A stretch of DNA of 64,000 nt from Ischnura elegans (lineage: Eukaryota > Arthropoda > Insecta > Odonata > Coenagrionidae): NCBI RefSeq assembly GCF_921293095.1, contig NC_060249.1, positions 85,199,907-85,263,906 of the forward strand. The letters are read 5' to 3'. The position numbers and the translations under genes are program-made. A model generated the notes under the pieces. That model searched no databases. It was not told the origin of the DNA and saw only the letters and a program-made list of their open reading frames with translations. Positions 36,600-49,828 of the stretch are shown here, piece by piece; position 1 is the first letter of the stretch; each line of letters starts with the position of its first letter.

Positions 36600-39510
36600 T
36601 AAAAGCTCAAAAATCAGAGTTCAAAATTAATTTTACGATTTCAATGCTAAAAAGTACTCTTTATTAAACGTTTGTCATACATTTTAATAATATAAGATAT
36701 TTCCTTCAAATATCATGCTAATTGAGGGAACACTGCGTTGCTTTCCAATGAAATCTGAAATTGGAATGACATATTTATTGAGAATGACATGAGAAATTAG
36801 GAAATTTCCACGCATCGATAAATGCAATAGAAAACATTTAAATTACGCAGTTTGTGAAAAAAATTTCATTTATTTCTCTTTCAGTACACTTTTATGCCGC
36901 ATAAACCTTGGTAATAGGATTCATATTTTGTAACTCAATGAATCATTTATGGAAAACGTATTTTAATGATTACGCAATTGGATATTCGACGTTAAATGTA
37001 AAACGATGGCAACAAACACAGAATATCCAATTGCTCTCTATTTTGATTACCGGGTTGTATCAATTTGTAACGTGAGAATCATTTAATAAAAGTGCTTCTT
37101 TTTTTATTCACGTTTTTTCTTCAAAATTGAGTAACTTGAGCGAACACAATTAAATGTAACCGTTAAAATACCGGCTGATTTTCCATTATTACGAGCTCCT
37201 GATTTATTTTATCGCAGTAACTGGATAGCATTTACGGCTATTTACATAGCGATGAATTGATATATTTCGTTGCGTGCGTTCAAACTCCCAAAGCATTTAC
37301 TGGAAAACAAAATTTCAATATTATCGCATCGTCAATGTTCGAGTTAACTCTATTTTGTGATATACAATCCCGTTAGGAGCGAAACATTTTCTTTCATCTA
37401 AATTCAGTTTCACCTTTTCATCACAAACACCTTTAGCCAATTATAGGTATATCTTGACCGGTTATTGAGATGTCCTTTTCAAGGTTATTCGAAAAGCGTT
37501 CTGTTGTATGTAGAGCCGTACCCGGACCTGGATTTTAAGTTGAAGCAAGACTCTGATATATTATCTGTATATTTATTCAGTGACACTGTCTATCCTTCCT
37601 ACCCTGCCTTCTTTAAGTTCACGCAATAAAAAACGGTTAATTATTTTTTTAATCCATGTATCATTGAAGCTTTCGCATTATCGTCCGGAAGAAAGAACAA
37701 AACAGCACGAACATTATACTCATGAATTTAATGATACAGCCCACGTATTAAGTGGTGATCCCTAACCTTTGTGTCTTAATAAATGTAGACCCACCACCCC
37801 TCATTCAAAGAGTAGGTAGGGTTTACATACCATTGTCTCCAAATGGGAATAATTTCCCTGACTAGTGACACTAATCCAAATACTTTCACACATCTTTATC
37901 AACAAAACTTAAAATTCGTTTTAGTTCCACAGGATATTTAACCTGCTGATAATAAAAAAAATCCTGAATAGCTTCTGTGTCTGAGGACTAATTCTACTCC
38001 AAAACGTCGTGTATTTCGCTGATTTTCCTCATATCTGTGAATAATTTTCTTTTTCAATTTCCATACTTCAGTTAAGATATCTATTTTTGCTATCACCATA
38101 ATCTAAAATGTTTATTTAGACATTTGCATTATTTGACCGCGTAAACAGAAAGACGACCTTTACTTTCCGAATTTTGGCTACAGCTATGCAGTGGTGGATC
38201 CCTTTTCCCTGTCCTGGATCCGCTACTGCAGTTATGAACACCGAGAAATGCTGTTGAAAGAAAACAGCCAATTTAATAGTCGAATATACCCTGACAACTG
38301 TAAGCTATTAATAAAAATTTGGCAGATTTATCTTTGCTTTCATAATTCTGTCGGTCACGATTGGCCGATTCTATACATGTGTCGTTCGTTACCGAGAGGA
38401 GACCATTTATCTATGATATCTCCAGCTGAAATAAAAGATCCTTCATTCTGATGCGTTCTAGTTTCAATTCCAATTCAGCTTTGAAAGAATTGATAAACGT
38501 TAATTACTGGCATGCATAAGAAAAACATAATAATAAATTTAGAAACATTGGTTTTGAATTGTAAAATAGTCACAGTTAATCTTGTGGAGGTATGGGGAAT
38601 TTAATTTTAACAACTTTATTTGGTGAGCGTGCAAAGTTTTGCATTTTTAGGTGGATGTAGCGAAATTTTTAGGATTTTACGTTTAAGAAGATAGAATTAA
38701 ATACGAAAATACCATGTACGGCCAATAAACACCAGTGTTGGCTGATCGGAGTTTTTCATCTCTTTATTATCCGGTTGTTTTATCAACCTGTTTGAACAAC
38801 TGGTGCATAAAGGCGAACATTTCTGTTGATGATATTATCCGCTAAAATTTTTACCCACACATGACTAGCCAACCACTTTGAATAACCTAATTATCTAATG
38901 TGAAAGTTTTTTTTGATCCTTGTATAAATTTGTTTTATGTAATTTTCATATCAAACGTGACGGTAATTTTTGACATTTCAAATTTTCTATGATGAAATGA
39001 AATACACCAACTCAAATAATTCAAAATTAAATTATTTTTGTTCGACTGGAAATTTAAAGAATGAACAATAGTTAATGAATTTGGTTAATTTTGAAACCAA
39101 GTTTATTTACATAATTACTCTTAAATTAATCATATCGTGTGTTTGTCTTTTCAAAAATACATAGGATAAACCGCAAAAAAGCTGTATTACTCGCGCCTTT
39201 AAAGTATTGTATAGTTCGGAGTAACGCGACTATTCTGTCAAGCATTTATTTTATATTTAAATATGAATTAGGTTCCAAATATTTTTAAGACATCTTGCTT
39301 CTTAGTCATTTTATGAAAGTAAAAAAGAGGCAGAAAAGAAGGTCAAGTTTTCTAGTCAACCCGCTGTGCTCTTGGATTGTGAGGAAAATTGAATTGTGTT
39401 TTGCTTCAACTGGAGTGTGTTGCGAATAATCGAAATAACGATTGAGCGTAGGCTCTCCCGGCGAAGGATATTATTAAAAATCTTCTCAGGTTTTGTACTG
39501 GGTGTAGCAT
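36600..39510. other. AT-rich spacer
   Basis: No gene was recognised. The 86-codon frame at 38,191-38,451 has no motif and no neighbouring splice-compatible exon. Confidence 0.5.
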
Positions 39511-39513
39511 TTA

Positions 39514-39773
39514 CAGGGACGCCGACTTACAAAAAATATTGGGGGGGCCCCAACCGGGGATCTTGGCCTGGTAAATTTTATAAGTAGTGAGTTTTAAGTT
39601 TTTTAAGCATTTTATAAGAGTCATAGGATCAACATTAGAACCGTCATAACTCGAATCTCGATATCTGGACACTCCGGGAAAATCAGCAAGCCTGACACAT
39701 TTTTTCTTCACACCCATAACGAATTTTTGAGGGGGCTCGGGCCCCCTCAGGCCCCATGGAGTCGGCGCCACTG
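39514..39773. mobile_element. MITE with CAGTGGCGCCGACT-type termini
   Basis: The 260-bp element starts CAGGGACGCCGACT and ends with the complement of CAGTGGCGCCGACT. Subterminal GC-rich segments contain GGGGGGGCCCC and GGGCCCCCTCA. ATTTA lies at both outer flanks with a one-base offset, a possible target duplication. The ends and size resemble the 24.0-kb MITE, so both may use a related transposase. It is non-coding. Confidence 0.75.
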
Positions 39774-39779
39774 AATTTA

Positions 39780-41390
39780 TGATATACGGATTCTGCAAAT
39801 GATATTTGCTCACTCCTCACATCCAAATTTTTCCTCCTTTCCTTGCATTCAAAAACATTCGTAAATCAAAGCACAAGTTTCTTGCGTACTTATAGGTCTA
39901 GAATAACAAAGAAGTTTCTAAAATAAAGTTTCGCATTGCTATGTAATTTATTTAATGATGATTTTAGGCTACAGCCTATTAGAGCCATGATAAAGATGAA
40001 TAACATTCAGTTCATTAGAATTTTTACTTTCGAAACCCGTGTAGGGGTTAAAATAATAATATTTTGAACTGCTTATGCATTGCTATTTCTTAACTACACA
40101 CTTCCCTCATTTGCATTATTTCTTTTTAGCTATTTTTTAATTGATAGATTCCTCCTGAAATTTTATTTCATCTCATTGGTAAAGATTCCAAACATTTTGA
40201 TATCCTATTACGGATTCTTCATAATTTACGTCCTGTCTCCTCATACTTGGACTGTTATCTCTTTTTTGGTCACCAGGATGAAAAATATGTGTTACCACTT
40301 CACCACAAAATACCACTTCAATGTTTTGTTTTCTTACAAAGATCTTTGCATTGGAATACTTTCTCGCCATTGCCTTTTCTACTTCCGTCAAATTAATCAA
40401 GCAGAAAATGTTATATTTGAGATCAATCTAATATTCTATAGTTGGCAACCAGACAATACTTGAACGAAAGAATGATCACTGTAGTAACCTACCGTTTTAT
40501 TCCATGTTAGCAGCTAATTTTTCAATCTTTTCCTGGATGCGTCTTTATGCCAATAGAGTCTGACACGTAATGGTTGTGAGATTAAAAGAATAAAATAGAA
40601 TATAATTTTATTTGCCTTGGGAGCCTTCGTTCCAAAGAACATACAATAAAGTTCATGTACGCAGGAATAGAAGGATTAACAACTTTGCTATTTACAGAGT
40701 AATTTATTGAGACCGACCATGGTTTCGTTACACAGTAACATTATGAAGGTTATTAATTATACTAATTATATAAGTTCATATACGTTTGAGCTCGATTTCA
40801 CATTGATTCTCTAATAAATTACATTATTATAAGCATTAATAAGAAATATTTAGTGGTGATTTTGCATTCATATTAAATTAAAACCCTTCTTGGTGGAATA
40901 AATACAATTTTTTTAAACAGATAGTGAACTGGATTTTTTATGCCGGTAGGACTACTATTCCAAAACCTGGTCCTAGCAGTGTGATATATGTTAAACAAAT
41001 CGCACCAAGGACAATTTGTACTTTTATCACATTTCCGTTCTTTCATGTCTATTAGTTCCCTAATTGATGAGACGTATCCCCATACCTTCCCCCGAGGTGA
41101 AGTGGTCGTCACTCCTCTAAGTAGGCCCCCAAGCAATCTGCGCAAAGATGCAATGCGGTCCAGGGCCGTGAAAGCCTTGCAAATGGGTTCCAGGCACATC
41201 AGTGGGCCGAACTAATCAATATATGGGTGAATCTAATTTTGATTGTGCTCTCACAGCAAGGAGTTATCATCCTATGCTTCCATTTGCGAAATACCTAGTA
41301 CTACATGCCACCGAGCCGGACGTTGAAAATTTGTTTCGGAACAACTTGCTTCTGCTCTGCTACAATGGAGTGCGGTTTTCTTTTTTGACT
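39780..41390. other. AT-rich spacer
   Basis: No gene is supported. Open frames at 40,080-40,463 (127 codons) and minus 40,873-41,199 (108 codons) have no domain or intron signals I can defend. Confidence 0.45.
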
Positions 41391-41398
41391 CCTTTATT

Positions 41399-42012
41399 TT
41401 CATCATCATCATCATCTTGTGGAGTTCTGCCCGTCGGCAGGTCCCCCTCGCCAATGCTGTCTCCATTCCCTCTTATCTCCGGCCATCTCCTTGAAGTCTT
41501 CATATCTTCCAATTTTTACGTTGTCAATAAACTTCAGCCTTCTCCTTCCCCTTCTTCTGATCCCCTCCACCGTTCCCTCCAAAGCTACTTTCAAAATTCC
41601 ATTCCCTCTCATCAAATGTCCCAGCCACTTACCCTTCCTTTGATTTATTTTGTCCATCAACGTTCCTTTCTCATCGATCCTATTTAACACTTGCTCATTC
41701 CTAACTCTATCCATCCACCGTATTCCCTCCATGTTCCTCCAAACCCACATCTCTAACGCCCTAATCCTGTCCCTGTCTCTCTTCCCCATCTTCCAAGTCT
41801 CACATCTATACATAAACACACTCCACACATAGCATTTCACCAATGTCTTCCTCAATTTTAATTCCAGTGCCTTGTTACACAAGGCTCTTTTCTTCTTCTT
41901 GAGAACTTTTTCGCCATTCCTATCCTTCTTTTTATTTCTCCTATACTCTTCCACTTTTCCTTTATTAATTAGTTTCAATTTTCTAAGAAAAAAATCTAAA
42001 TATGACACAGTT
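41399..42012 (-). pseudogene. LINE reverse transcriptase C-terminal fragment
   Basis: A 198-codon open minus frame (42,008-41,412) reads LRKTLVKCYVWSVFMYRCET, then IRALEMWVWRNMEGIRWMDR, NRIDEKGTL, RKGKWLGHLMRGNGILK and VEGIRRRGRRRLKFIDN. This is the thumb and C-terminal tail of the arthropod endonuclease/reverse-transcriptase type of non-LTR retrotransposon, including the WLGHxxR and EG-x-RxRGR motifs. The palm domain is missing, so the copy is 5'-truncated. It ends at its stop just before an (ATG)n tail on the minus strand (plus 41,399-41,416), a typical LINE 3' tail. The open frame suggests a fairly young insertion. The related endonuclease piece at 35.6 kb could be of the same family. Confidence 0.85.
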
Positions 42013-43325
42013 AAAAACTAGCATTATTAATTTATATCCCTAATGCCCGTTCAGCTTAAAACTAAATACTCAATCCTCCTTTATCAACGAATGCATTCTT
42101 ATGCCTCCGATCCCTCTTAAATATTATGGTGACAAAGATAATGTCTCTCCATCCATCCACGTCCTTAAGAGGAAATAATTATTTACAGCAGCCAATACCT
42201 AACGTGATTGATCCTGTCAAATCTCTTCAATCGGCTAATAGTTTGTGACATTAAAACTTGTCAGCACCATAATGGCCGGCGCTTAGGTATATCTTTGGCT
42301 TGAAGACATTTTCCTTAATATACGCCACCCAACAGAGCGACGTTCTGATGGGTAATCTAAAATTTCTCCTTCCCTTTCCTGCCTTTGGATATGCATATTG
42401 CGCCTTCCTGATGCAGTCGTCAGAGAAATCCGTGGTGCCAATGGAGCATGATTTACCCCCGCTAAAACTATTATCCTAGTAAAAAATTATATAGCGGTAT
42501 GCTGATTCGATGATTACTTTGTGTTACCACATGATTCCTCAAACTCAAGTTGAAACTGATTCCTCTGGCTTTGCTGCCAAGTAGAAGTAGGTGTATTTCA
42601 CTAAGTATTTCAAAATAGGTTCAAGAAAGTTCTTAATGGGATCAACAGCTAACATTTTAGCACTTGTCTGTCTTGGTGCCACAAATATAACCTGTAAAAA
42701 ACGAAAGATAAAAAATTTATTAATGAATTAAATTCGTCCACCGTCATTTTCTGTATCACCAGTATGTTACGCACAGGAGTTTTGACGCGAGCGTAATAGG
42801 AGGATCTTAATTCCTGATATATGTACAATATGTATGCTTTTTTCAACAGTTGACAAAATATTGGTCATCCTCCGCCCATCAATTGGAAATAAAATGCCCT
42901 AGTGGGAAGAAAGTCCGTGAATTGATTTTTTTCCTTCTAGTACGCACTACCACTTCTACATCAGTGACGTAGGATGCTAGATTGAGACATCGAATTAAAA
43001 CTTTTATTCAAGTTGATAGTGATGCAACTACCCTGCAGTTAAACTTCAATGCCGCAGTGCTCATTGTTGTGAGCCCAATGTGCACGACAGTCATGTAAAA
43101 ATTAGTAATCGGAAAATATTGCCTAAGAGTTCTGGCTCATTAACTCGTTCACGGAGAACCTTTCATGGAGGAAAAAATGGCTCACAAGAGTGTAATCTAA
43201 TATTTAAAATGAAATCTTGGAGTTTTCATGAATACCAATGATGGGTACAGTTTATTTCAATAATATTCGACACCATTATTGTGGTGTAACTTACAAATTA
43301 TAAACATGAATTGGCATGAGAAAAA
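42013..43325. other. AT-rich spacer
   Basis: No recognisable gene, RNA or element. Confidence 0.5.
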
Positions 43326-43329
43326 ATTC

Positions 43330-43410
43330 CCCCAGACCTGGAATCGAACCACGGACCTTAGGCTTTCCGGCCCGGTTTAACCCATTGTACCAAACAATTG
43401 TTCCGAGATT
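43330..43410 (-). mobile_element. tRNA-derived SINE head
   Basis: On the minus strand the order is TTTGGTACAATGGGTTAAACC (A-box region), GGGCCGGAAAGCCTAAGGTC, then a perfect B box GGTTCGATTCC (complement at 43,340-43,350). The two boxes act as an internal RNA polymerase III promoter. The molecule does not fold as a proper tRNA, so a SINE head rather than a tRNA gene is called. The body and tail were not delimited. Confidence 0.6.
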
Positions 43411-43462
43411 AAGCCCTTACATCTAGTACCATGAGCTTCGGTAATTGCTATGGGAATTAAGG

Positions 43463-43532
43463 AACCTGGATAGTGTAGTAGTCTGCGCAGTGGCCCGGAA
43501 ACCCGAAGGTCGATTCCGACGCCGCAGATTTC
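43463..43532 (+). mobile_element. tRNA-derived SINE head, divergent to the previous one
   Basis: CCTGGATAGTGTAGTAGTCT is followed by GCAGTGGCCCGGAAACCCGA and AGGTCGATTCCGACG, a B box missing one T. The GGCC(C)GGAAA(C/G)CC(G/T)AAGGTC block is shared with the minus-strand SINE at 43,330-43,410. The two appear to be the same family inserted or rearranged head to head. Confidence 0.5.
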
Positions 43533-43736
43533 GAAATATTACACGAACAAACTACGTCTATAAAAATTTTCCATGTAGTCTATATCACAACATTGAACAC
43601 ACAAATACATACAAAATTTTAATATTGGCACTTCAGTACGCAGGTTTACGCCTGCACTACCATCTACTGATTCATTGACAAGCTATAGCAGCATTTTTTT
43701 TAGAAGTCGATTGTTTGTTCGTGCATCCAAATAGCA

Positions 43737-44240
43737 ATGTCGGCGACAATCATTGATCCTGCCACTTGTGAAAAGTGTTCTGTCATACGATTCTTGTATG
43801 CAAAAGGATTGTCGGCTGCTGAAATTCATTGAGAGTAATGCCTAATTTATGGACCGAATTCAAAATATGCGGGATCTGGCGTAATTCTCTTCCACGATAG
43901 CGCGCGTCCTCACAATGCTGTCAAATTCATTAAGAAAATTCAAGATTTTTTTATTGGGAACTCTTCCACCACCCACCTGTCCTTTCCTATCCAGTTCTGA
44001 CCTTGCATCTAGCGACTACTTCCTCTTTTTGCCCTTGAAACAGTAGCTCACTTGATAACGTTTTGAAACCGAAAAGGAACTCAAGAACGGCGTTGTCAAT
44101 AGGTTCAACTCTCAGGTGGCGAGCTTCCATGTATAGGGGTTAAAGAAACTGGTGCAGTGGCACGAAAAATGCCTAGGGGTGAACGGCAATTATTCAGAGA
44201 AGTGAAGTAGGTTTGTAGCTAACTAAAATTGCCAATAAAA
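43737..44240 (+). pseudogene. Decayed, internally deleted mariner transposase
   Basis: The start reads MSATIIDPATCEKCSVIRFL then YAKGLSAAEIH, a mariner N-terminal helix-turn-helix region. It then jumps to a C-terminal segment with LFHDSAR-like text (SSTIARVLTMLSN in another frame obscures it) and decayed PPYSPDLAPSDYxLF equivalents, followed by GTGCAGTGGCACGAAAAATG, the Q/K-W-H-E-K-C region. Stops, frameshifts and the missing central part make it inactive. The retained second catalytic Asp neighbourhood is recognisable around 43,892-43,912. Terminal inverted repeats could not be identified, so outer limits are unknown. Confidence 0.62.
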
Positions 44241-44559
44241 TGTATTTCATGTGAGTATATTTTTTCCTGTAACCAAACGGCCCTTACTTTATCAATATAT
44301 GGCTCGTAGTTTGGCTGGACTCTGATATTTCGCAATTTGCAAGAATTCAGTGACTTAACGAATAAATCCATTAATTAAGGCCGATGCACATGGCTGAGGG
44401 GAAGCTAAGAAGCGGTGATCCTTTCGGTAAGAGAACGTGACATCACCAACTTATCTGCTTTAGGGTTAAGGCACTGACTTTTTGGCGCGAAAAGCTTGAG
44501 AAGTTAGTGAAAATGAGATGGAGGAGCATGAAAAATTCGGGTCTCCTTATATTTCAAAC

Positions 44560-45060
44560 TATATCATAAACGGCAGATAATTAGTGGATGAGCCCACTGC
44601 GATTTTTGGTGCGAGCGATTCCCGCTCGGTGCCTCGAGAAAGACAGCCTCTACTTCCCTGAGCCAATTGCCGGGGTACCTATTTGTAGTCCGCAGGCTGA
44701 TTATAGCGCCGTGAGGGGGATTGGAGGAATCCTGTCTCGGCCAATTAACGAAGATGACGACACGTCGTATGCTCATGGGGAAAGAGGGCCGGCCGAGAAG
44801 GCGCGCGAGTGAACACGTCCCTAGTACACGCTTGAAAGCTGTGTGCAATTATTACGATCCCCGTGTAATGGCCGCTGTTGATTGGGAAGGTGAGGAGCGC
44901 GTGTAGCCGCATAGCCGTTCTGCAGGCAATTAATCCACTCGTCGCGATGCTGTCGCCGTGTAATTGAAACCGTTGGCGTCCGAGGTGGGTGGGTGGGAAA
45001 GTGGCGAACTAGAGGGGAAGGGGGGGGGGTTTCCATGGTCACCAGAGCGAACTGCACTCT
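44560..45060. other. GC-rich block
   Basis: This block is richer in GC and CpG than its flanks, with a G9 run at about 45,020-45,028 and GTGGGTGGGTGGG at about 44,984. Overlapping frames on both strands lack domains. It could be a regulatory island or an unclassified repeat. Confidence 0.35.
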
Positions 45061-46930
45061 CTAAACAGTAAATAATTGAGCCTATGAATTGCAAATATGA
45101 CGTTCGAAGCATTTAATTCGAGATTGCTACGGCCACCGTTGTTTCGAATAGGTTAGGTAGTCTCATTGTTTCTTGCCTTGTTAAGAGGACATGGAAAATA
45201 TACTCTGCGCGTTGGACTAATAAATAAATACGCGAGCCAACTAGTTGGGGAAAGCGAAGGGACTGTCTACGAAATAGGACGTTTGTTCGGATCCATTATT
45301 CATTATTCAAACCTGAAACTAAATGATTTACCTCGGTCGGAAATTTAGTTTCCCCGCTGTTTAATTCCCTGCGGTTCTCACGAGGAGTCTGCAGCTGATT
45401 AGGATGTAATAAATATTTGAAATAAAAATACGATTTTTATAAATTGCTACAGATTATGGCAATCCATATCTGTAACTAAATTCCTTCGAAGCAAACCGAA
45501 GTTGCAGGCAGCTTTTTAGGGGTTTTTAAAAATTCCTTCAATTTTTGTTTTCACATGTTGTAGCTGTTCCTTTGATGTAATTGAGTATATACCTGTATTC
45601 TTTACTATTTCGCACATAAGGTGTAAAGATCATATCACATGCACCAATATGTGCCCAGAATTATTTTCTTCAAGCTTATTTTTTATATGATTTGTTCTAT
45701 TTTATTCCTTTTATTTTATACCTTTAAATTTAAAGGAAAAACCTATACATTTCCACCAAGATTTCATATGCGAAGATAAGATATTTCAGGGTGAAAATTA
45801 AGAGAAATAGCTGTGCTTTTTCTCCAAAACCTCCGATCTGTAAGTTTTATTACCGTTTAAACTATATATTATCTTTATTATCATGAAACCTTTTATATCC
45901 TCATATGTCCCCATCCTTATATTTTTATGTAACAAAATCTAGAGGAAAGTGTACCTCATTTTCATTGTGAGCAGCCCCATAACCCCATAGTGTGCTCAAA
46001 CAGTCAGTGGTGCCACACATGAAAAGTTTTGCTTTAAATAGAAGACGCGGATTTCACTCATAATAAATCCGAAGGAACTATTGTAACGAATAAAATTTTT
46101 GTAAGTTTTTAGATCATAAGATTGAAACATTAATTTGCCTGCTGTCAACTGGTATTACTTTTGGATTGATGGTATAGACTTACTACACCTAACAGTTAAG
46201 ATGCGATCTTCCTCCATATTCTGTCTCATTTAACTGTGCACATTTCTCATGTATATTTTTCAGCAATGTACCAGTATAATATGATGTAGAGGGAACCTTT
46301 GAGTCATTTAATTTCGACAAATTTAGTTTAAACCTAAGTTAAAAGATGACATTTTTAATAACTTTATTTGGTTAAAACAATTTCTCTCTTTGCATCACTT
46401 CGTACTTCAACTGAGCCAACTAAGAGCAAATGTTAGACATATCAGATTTAAATTTATGATGATGATTTAAAAATAGCCACGACTACGTAAACTGAACACA
46501 TGAGTACTGTAATTTTCACACGAGTATACAATTGCCATCCTTCATAAGATGGATGCTTGTTTGAACCTCTAAGCACCCAATTTTCTCAAAGGATACGATA
46601 TTGGTGACTGGGTGATTACTACAGCTTACCTATCAATTTTTCTGAATACTCGAGTACCCATATATGTTGAAATATCTTACCATAGATCATGAAGAGGTGA
46701 CACCATCCCTCCTGGGGAGTATATCTCGTGCTTTAAGATTGGTATACCCCAGCCCTCCATTTTCCCTTTATCAATGTATGCCGTGCGGTTCCTTCGTGCC
46801 CTTCCTTATATCCTTCATCATCTGCCTCAAGAAATATGGTCTTGGTCTTTCTCGTGCGACTTTTTATTCAGTTTTTCCCACCATTAGACGGTTTGGATGA
46901 AGCTATTACTAAACTGGAAGATGATGCTAA
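45061..46930. other. AT-rich spacer
   Basis: No gene or element was recognised. Confidence 0.5.
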
Positions 46931-46939
46931 AAAGCCTGT

Positions 46940-47130
46940 CAGCGGAAATAAATTTGGGTAAGGGAAGGAAGGGAGAGAATAGAATTTATAGATAAAATGA
47001 AGAGGTGCCGGCCTTGCTGTGAATTGAACAGAGAAATCCAACTAGGACAGAATAATTCATACAATACTCCATGTAAACCTATCATTACTGCTTGAACACT
47101 TTAATAACATGTTTAATATCATGTTTCTCA
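46940..47130 (+). pseudogene. LINE 3' remnant
   Basis: The frame around 46,980 reads FIDKMKRCRPCCELNREIQ. It continues into a 3' UTR containing TACTCCATGTAAACCTA and CTTGAACACTTTAATAA. Both match, with substitutions, the remnants at 10.1-10.5 kb (protein block) and 11.2-11.4 kb (UTR). It lacks the catalytic domain. Confidence 0.6.
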
Positions 47131-49828
47131 CGTAATTCTGTTGTCTATTGTAAGACCTATAAACCGGTTCATTCTGTGGCGTATGATTTTCCTCACTTCC
47201 ATTTTTACCTCAATTCTTTGGTACTTTGCTTCTTTTGTCACTTTATCCGTCCATTTGATTTACATCAATGGCCGCCAGTTTCCAGTATCGAAGTCATCAA
47301 TTCTTACCTGGTCGGCTTTAGTGAAATTGAAAACGTTGGCAGGGGAAAATCTTTCTTATTTAAAAGGTTTAAGGGATCAATGGTTATTTTGCTTAGCTCA
47401 TTTTCCTAGCCATCCAATTCCTTTAGTCTTTATCATCGACGGATTATTTTTTTAAATACTAATTAAAAAACACCATTATACTAAGCATTGTAATCGAGTG
47501 CCATCTAGTCATTCGAAGGACTGTGCTCGAGCAAATTTTAGCGCAATGCTTCATTCCATCTAAGCTCTCTCCTTCCACAGAATCCTTTTCTCACTCCTGT
47601 TTAGCCTCTTAGATAAACCACACATCCGCGCTTCTTCTCTTCCGAACTCTAACATGGTTTGCTAGTTCATTTGCCTTGACATTAAGGCCTCTTTGGATTT
47701 TTATCAAAGGGACCACAACTGTGACTAACATTTGAGATATCCAGTCGTATTATCCCTAAGATCTTGAGAAATTACTCGGGATATTTATTAGGCATTCTTC
47801 ATGTAATTCCTGGGAATTTGGAAGTAGTTTAAGACAGGGCACGTAGGTAGAAAAAAACATTTCTTATAGAGTAAGCTATAAGGTTCACAATAGGTCTCGG
47901 AATTATCTCACAAGCAACCGATTCCGTTAGTCTCAATCGCATGTATGCACCTATTCATGTATTTGCAATGTGACGATTTTAAAACGTAGGAGTACACGTT
48001 TGTGTACTTGATAACCTACCTGTGCAATGAGGTACTTACCTGGGTACATGAATAACTAGTTCACGAGAATATCTAGTACACTCCAACTCCGTATTCTCTT
48101 TTATTCATCCCGGGAACATCCTTCTTTTGCTTCTGAATCTCAACTCCAGCTACATTATAGCTTCCAGAAGCTACCCCACATCCGTTATTCGACCCTTCTT
48201 AACATCTTAACAATTCGCACCTTCTTTTGAGCCGACATCGCTATGTTCGCTAATTTATAACAACGAATCAACGGGATTCGATCAGCTCCTGACAATACTG
48301 AGTGGTTGGCGTCAAATCATCCCAAAGGGTTTTGGAATTTAATATTGTTCCTCGGATAGCTGGGGAATTGAACAAGGTTGAAGATTCGATTTGTAGTCAA
48401 ATAAATCGTCTTAAAGTTAAAGGTATCATTAATCATTCAGGACATTTTATTTTCCCATCAAATTAAGTCTTCTGGTACGAATTGTCAATGGGTTACCATG
48501 TCATTTCCACTTTACAGAAAATGTGAGAAAACTTGGGTCTAATATTATGTTCCCACGGTTTTCATGTAATATATTGAGCATTTGCCTGAAGACGTAAATT
48601 TCTGTTTAATTACAAATTTTTTACAAAATGTTTGTTAAATTACAGTATGCATTGGTGTGTTGGAGTTGTTTTTAAATATTTTACGCTACACACCGGAGCC
48701 TAATGAACTTGGAGAAAGGAAATCATCATTGTCTTTTTTAATTACAGAGCTCGCGGAAAATTAAACGTACAAAGCCCTCGATATTTTTCGTCTACATATT
48801 ATTCACATGACCGTTTCTCGCATTCGACGCTAATTTCGAGCATGTCAGTGCTGTTTCCGTAACCATTTTAATTTCGGCCAACGGATAACGTTTTTCTCAT
48901 CCATCAGATTAAAGCCTGCCGTTGGTATTGAATTGTAATTATTTCATCAACCAATCTATCAATGCCCTATCATTTTATATTCAAAATGACATCTGCGGAA
49001 TCTTTCGACCGTCTCATTTTTTACGATTAAATTGGGTCTGAGAGCGAAATATATTTTTGAACCTCAAATTGAAGGCAATAGTTCAATAATGTATACGGAT
49101 AAGGGCAAATTAATTGACCCAAAAACGAAATGATAGCCATTTAACTATAAATTGTGATGATAGTCAGCGGGCTGTTCATTTCTATTTGAGGACTAAATGT
49201 CGCACCGAATGGGTTGAGAATTTTTCCCATCCGACTGAATTAGGTCCGCATTCGTTCCATCGGTGATTAATGGGTGGATATAGCTCTCTAATTTCCGATC
49301 ACTTTTGGCTATCGAAGCGGCTAAATTTGGTGCCGATGTGCGTATTTCCGACTTCTTCTCTTTGTACTAGTTAATTATAGGGAGAGAATTGGGCTATGCA
49401 AGCCCCTGCCGCGCCACTGTCGCACCCTCCTCCCATTTGACACTTTTCGTACGAGGAGAATTAATGAGAGATGATACAGTTTCGGCTCTGCAATATCAAT
49501 GGAAAACTTTCAAAACAATATTGCGCCCGATAGAGACCGATAAATAATTTCCTGGCTATTTTGGTGAATTAAGTTTTCTCTGTTATAGTTTTTGTTTTCG
49601 AGCTCACAAGAGGCTTTGTCTTTCAAATATAGGCTAAATTTGAGGAACAGGGCATTTGAATCGTAATGATTCCAATGGACTGTGACTAATTCTAATTGAG
49701 GATGATTAATATGCATGCAGAAGAAAATGAGCTCCAATCAATAAGTACGAAAAATGGGCCGAAATATTTTGAATATGTATCGTTAAAGATTCTACTGAAT
49801 AGGAGACATTTAATCTGTTAATACCTGC
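47131..49828. other. AT-rich spacer
   Basis: No recognisable gene. Two overlapping frames at 47,092-47,455 (about 105 codons each) in different registers have hydrophobic stretches but no motif, and are probably chance. Confidence 0.45.

Noticed and set aside
43340-43400. Functional tRNA gene
   Set aside because: A perfect B box is present, but the acceptor, D and anticodon stems do not form, and a related sequence lies nearby. A SINE head fits better.
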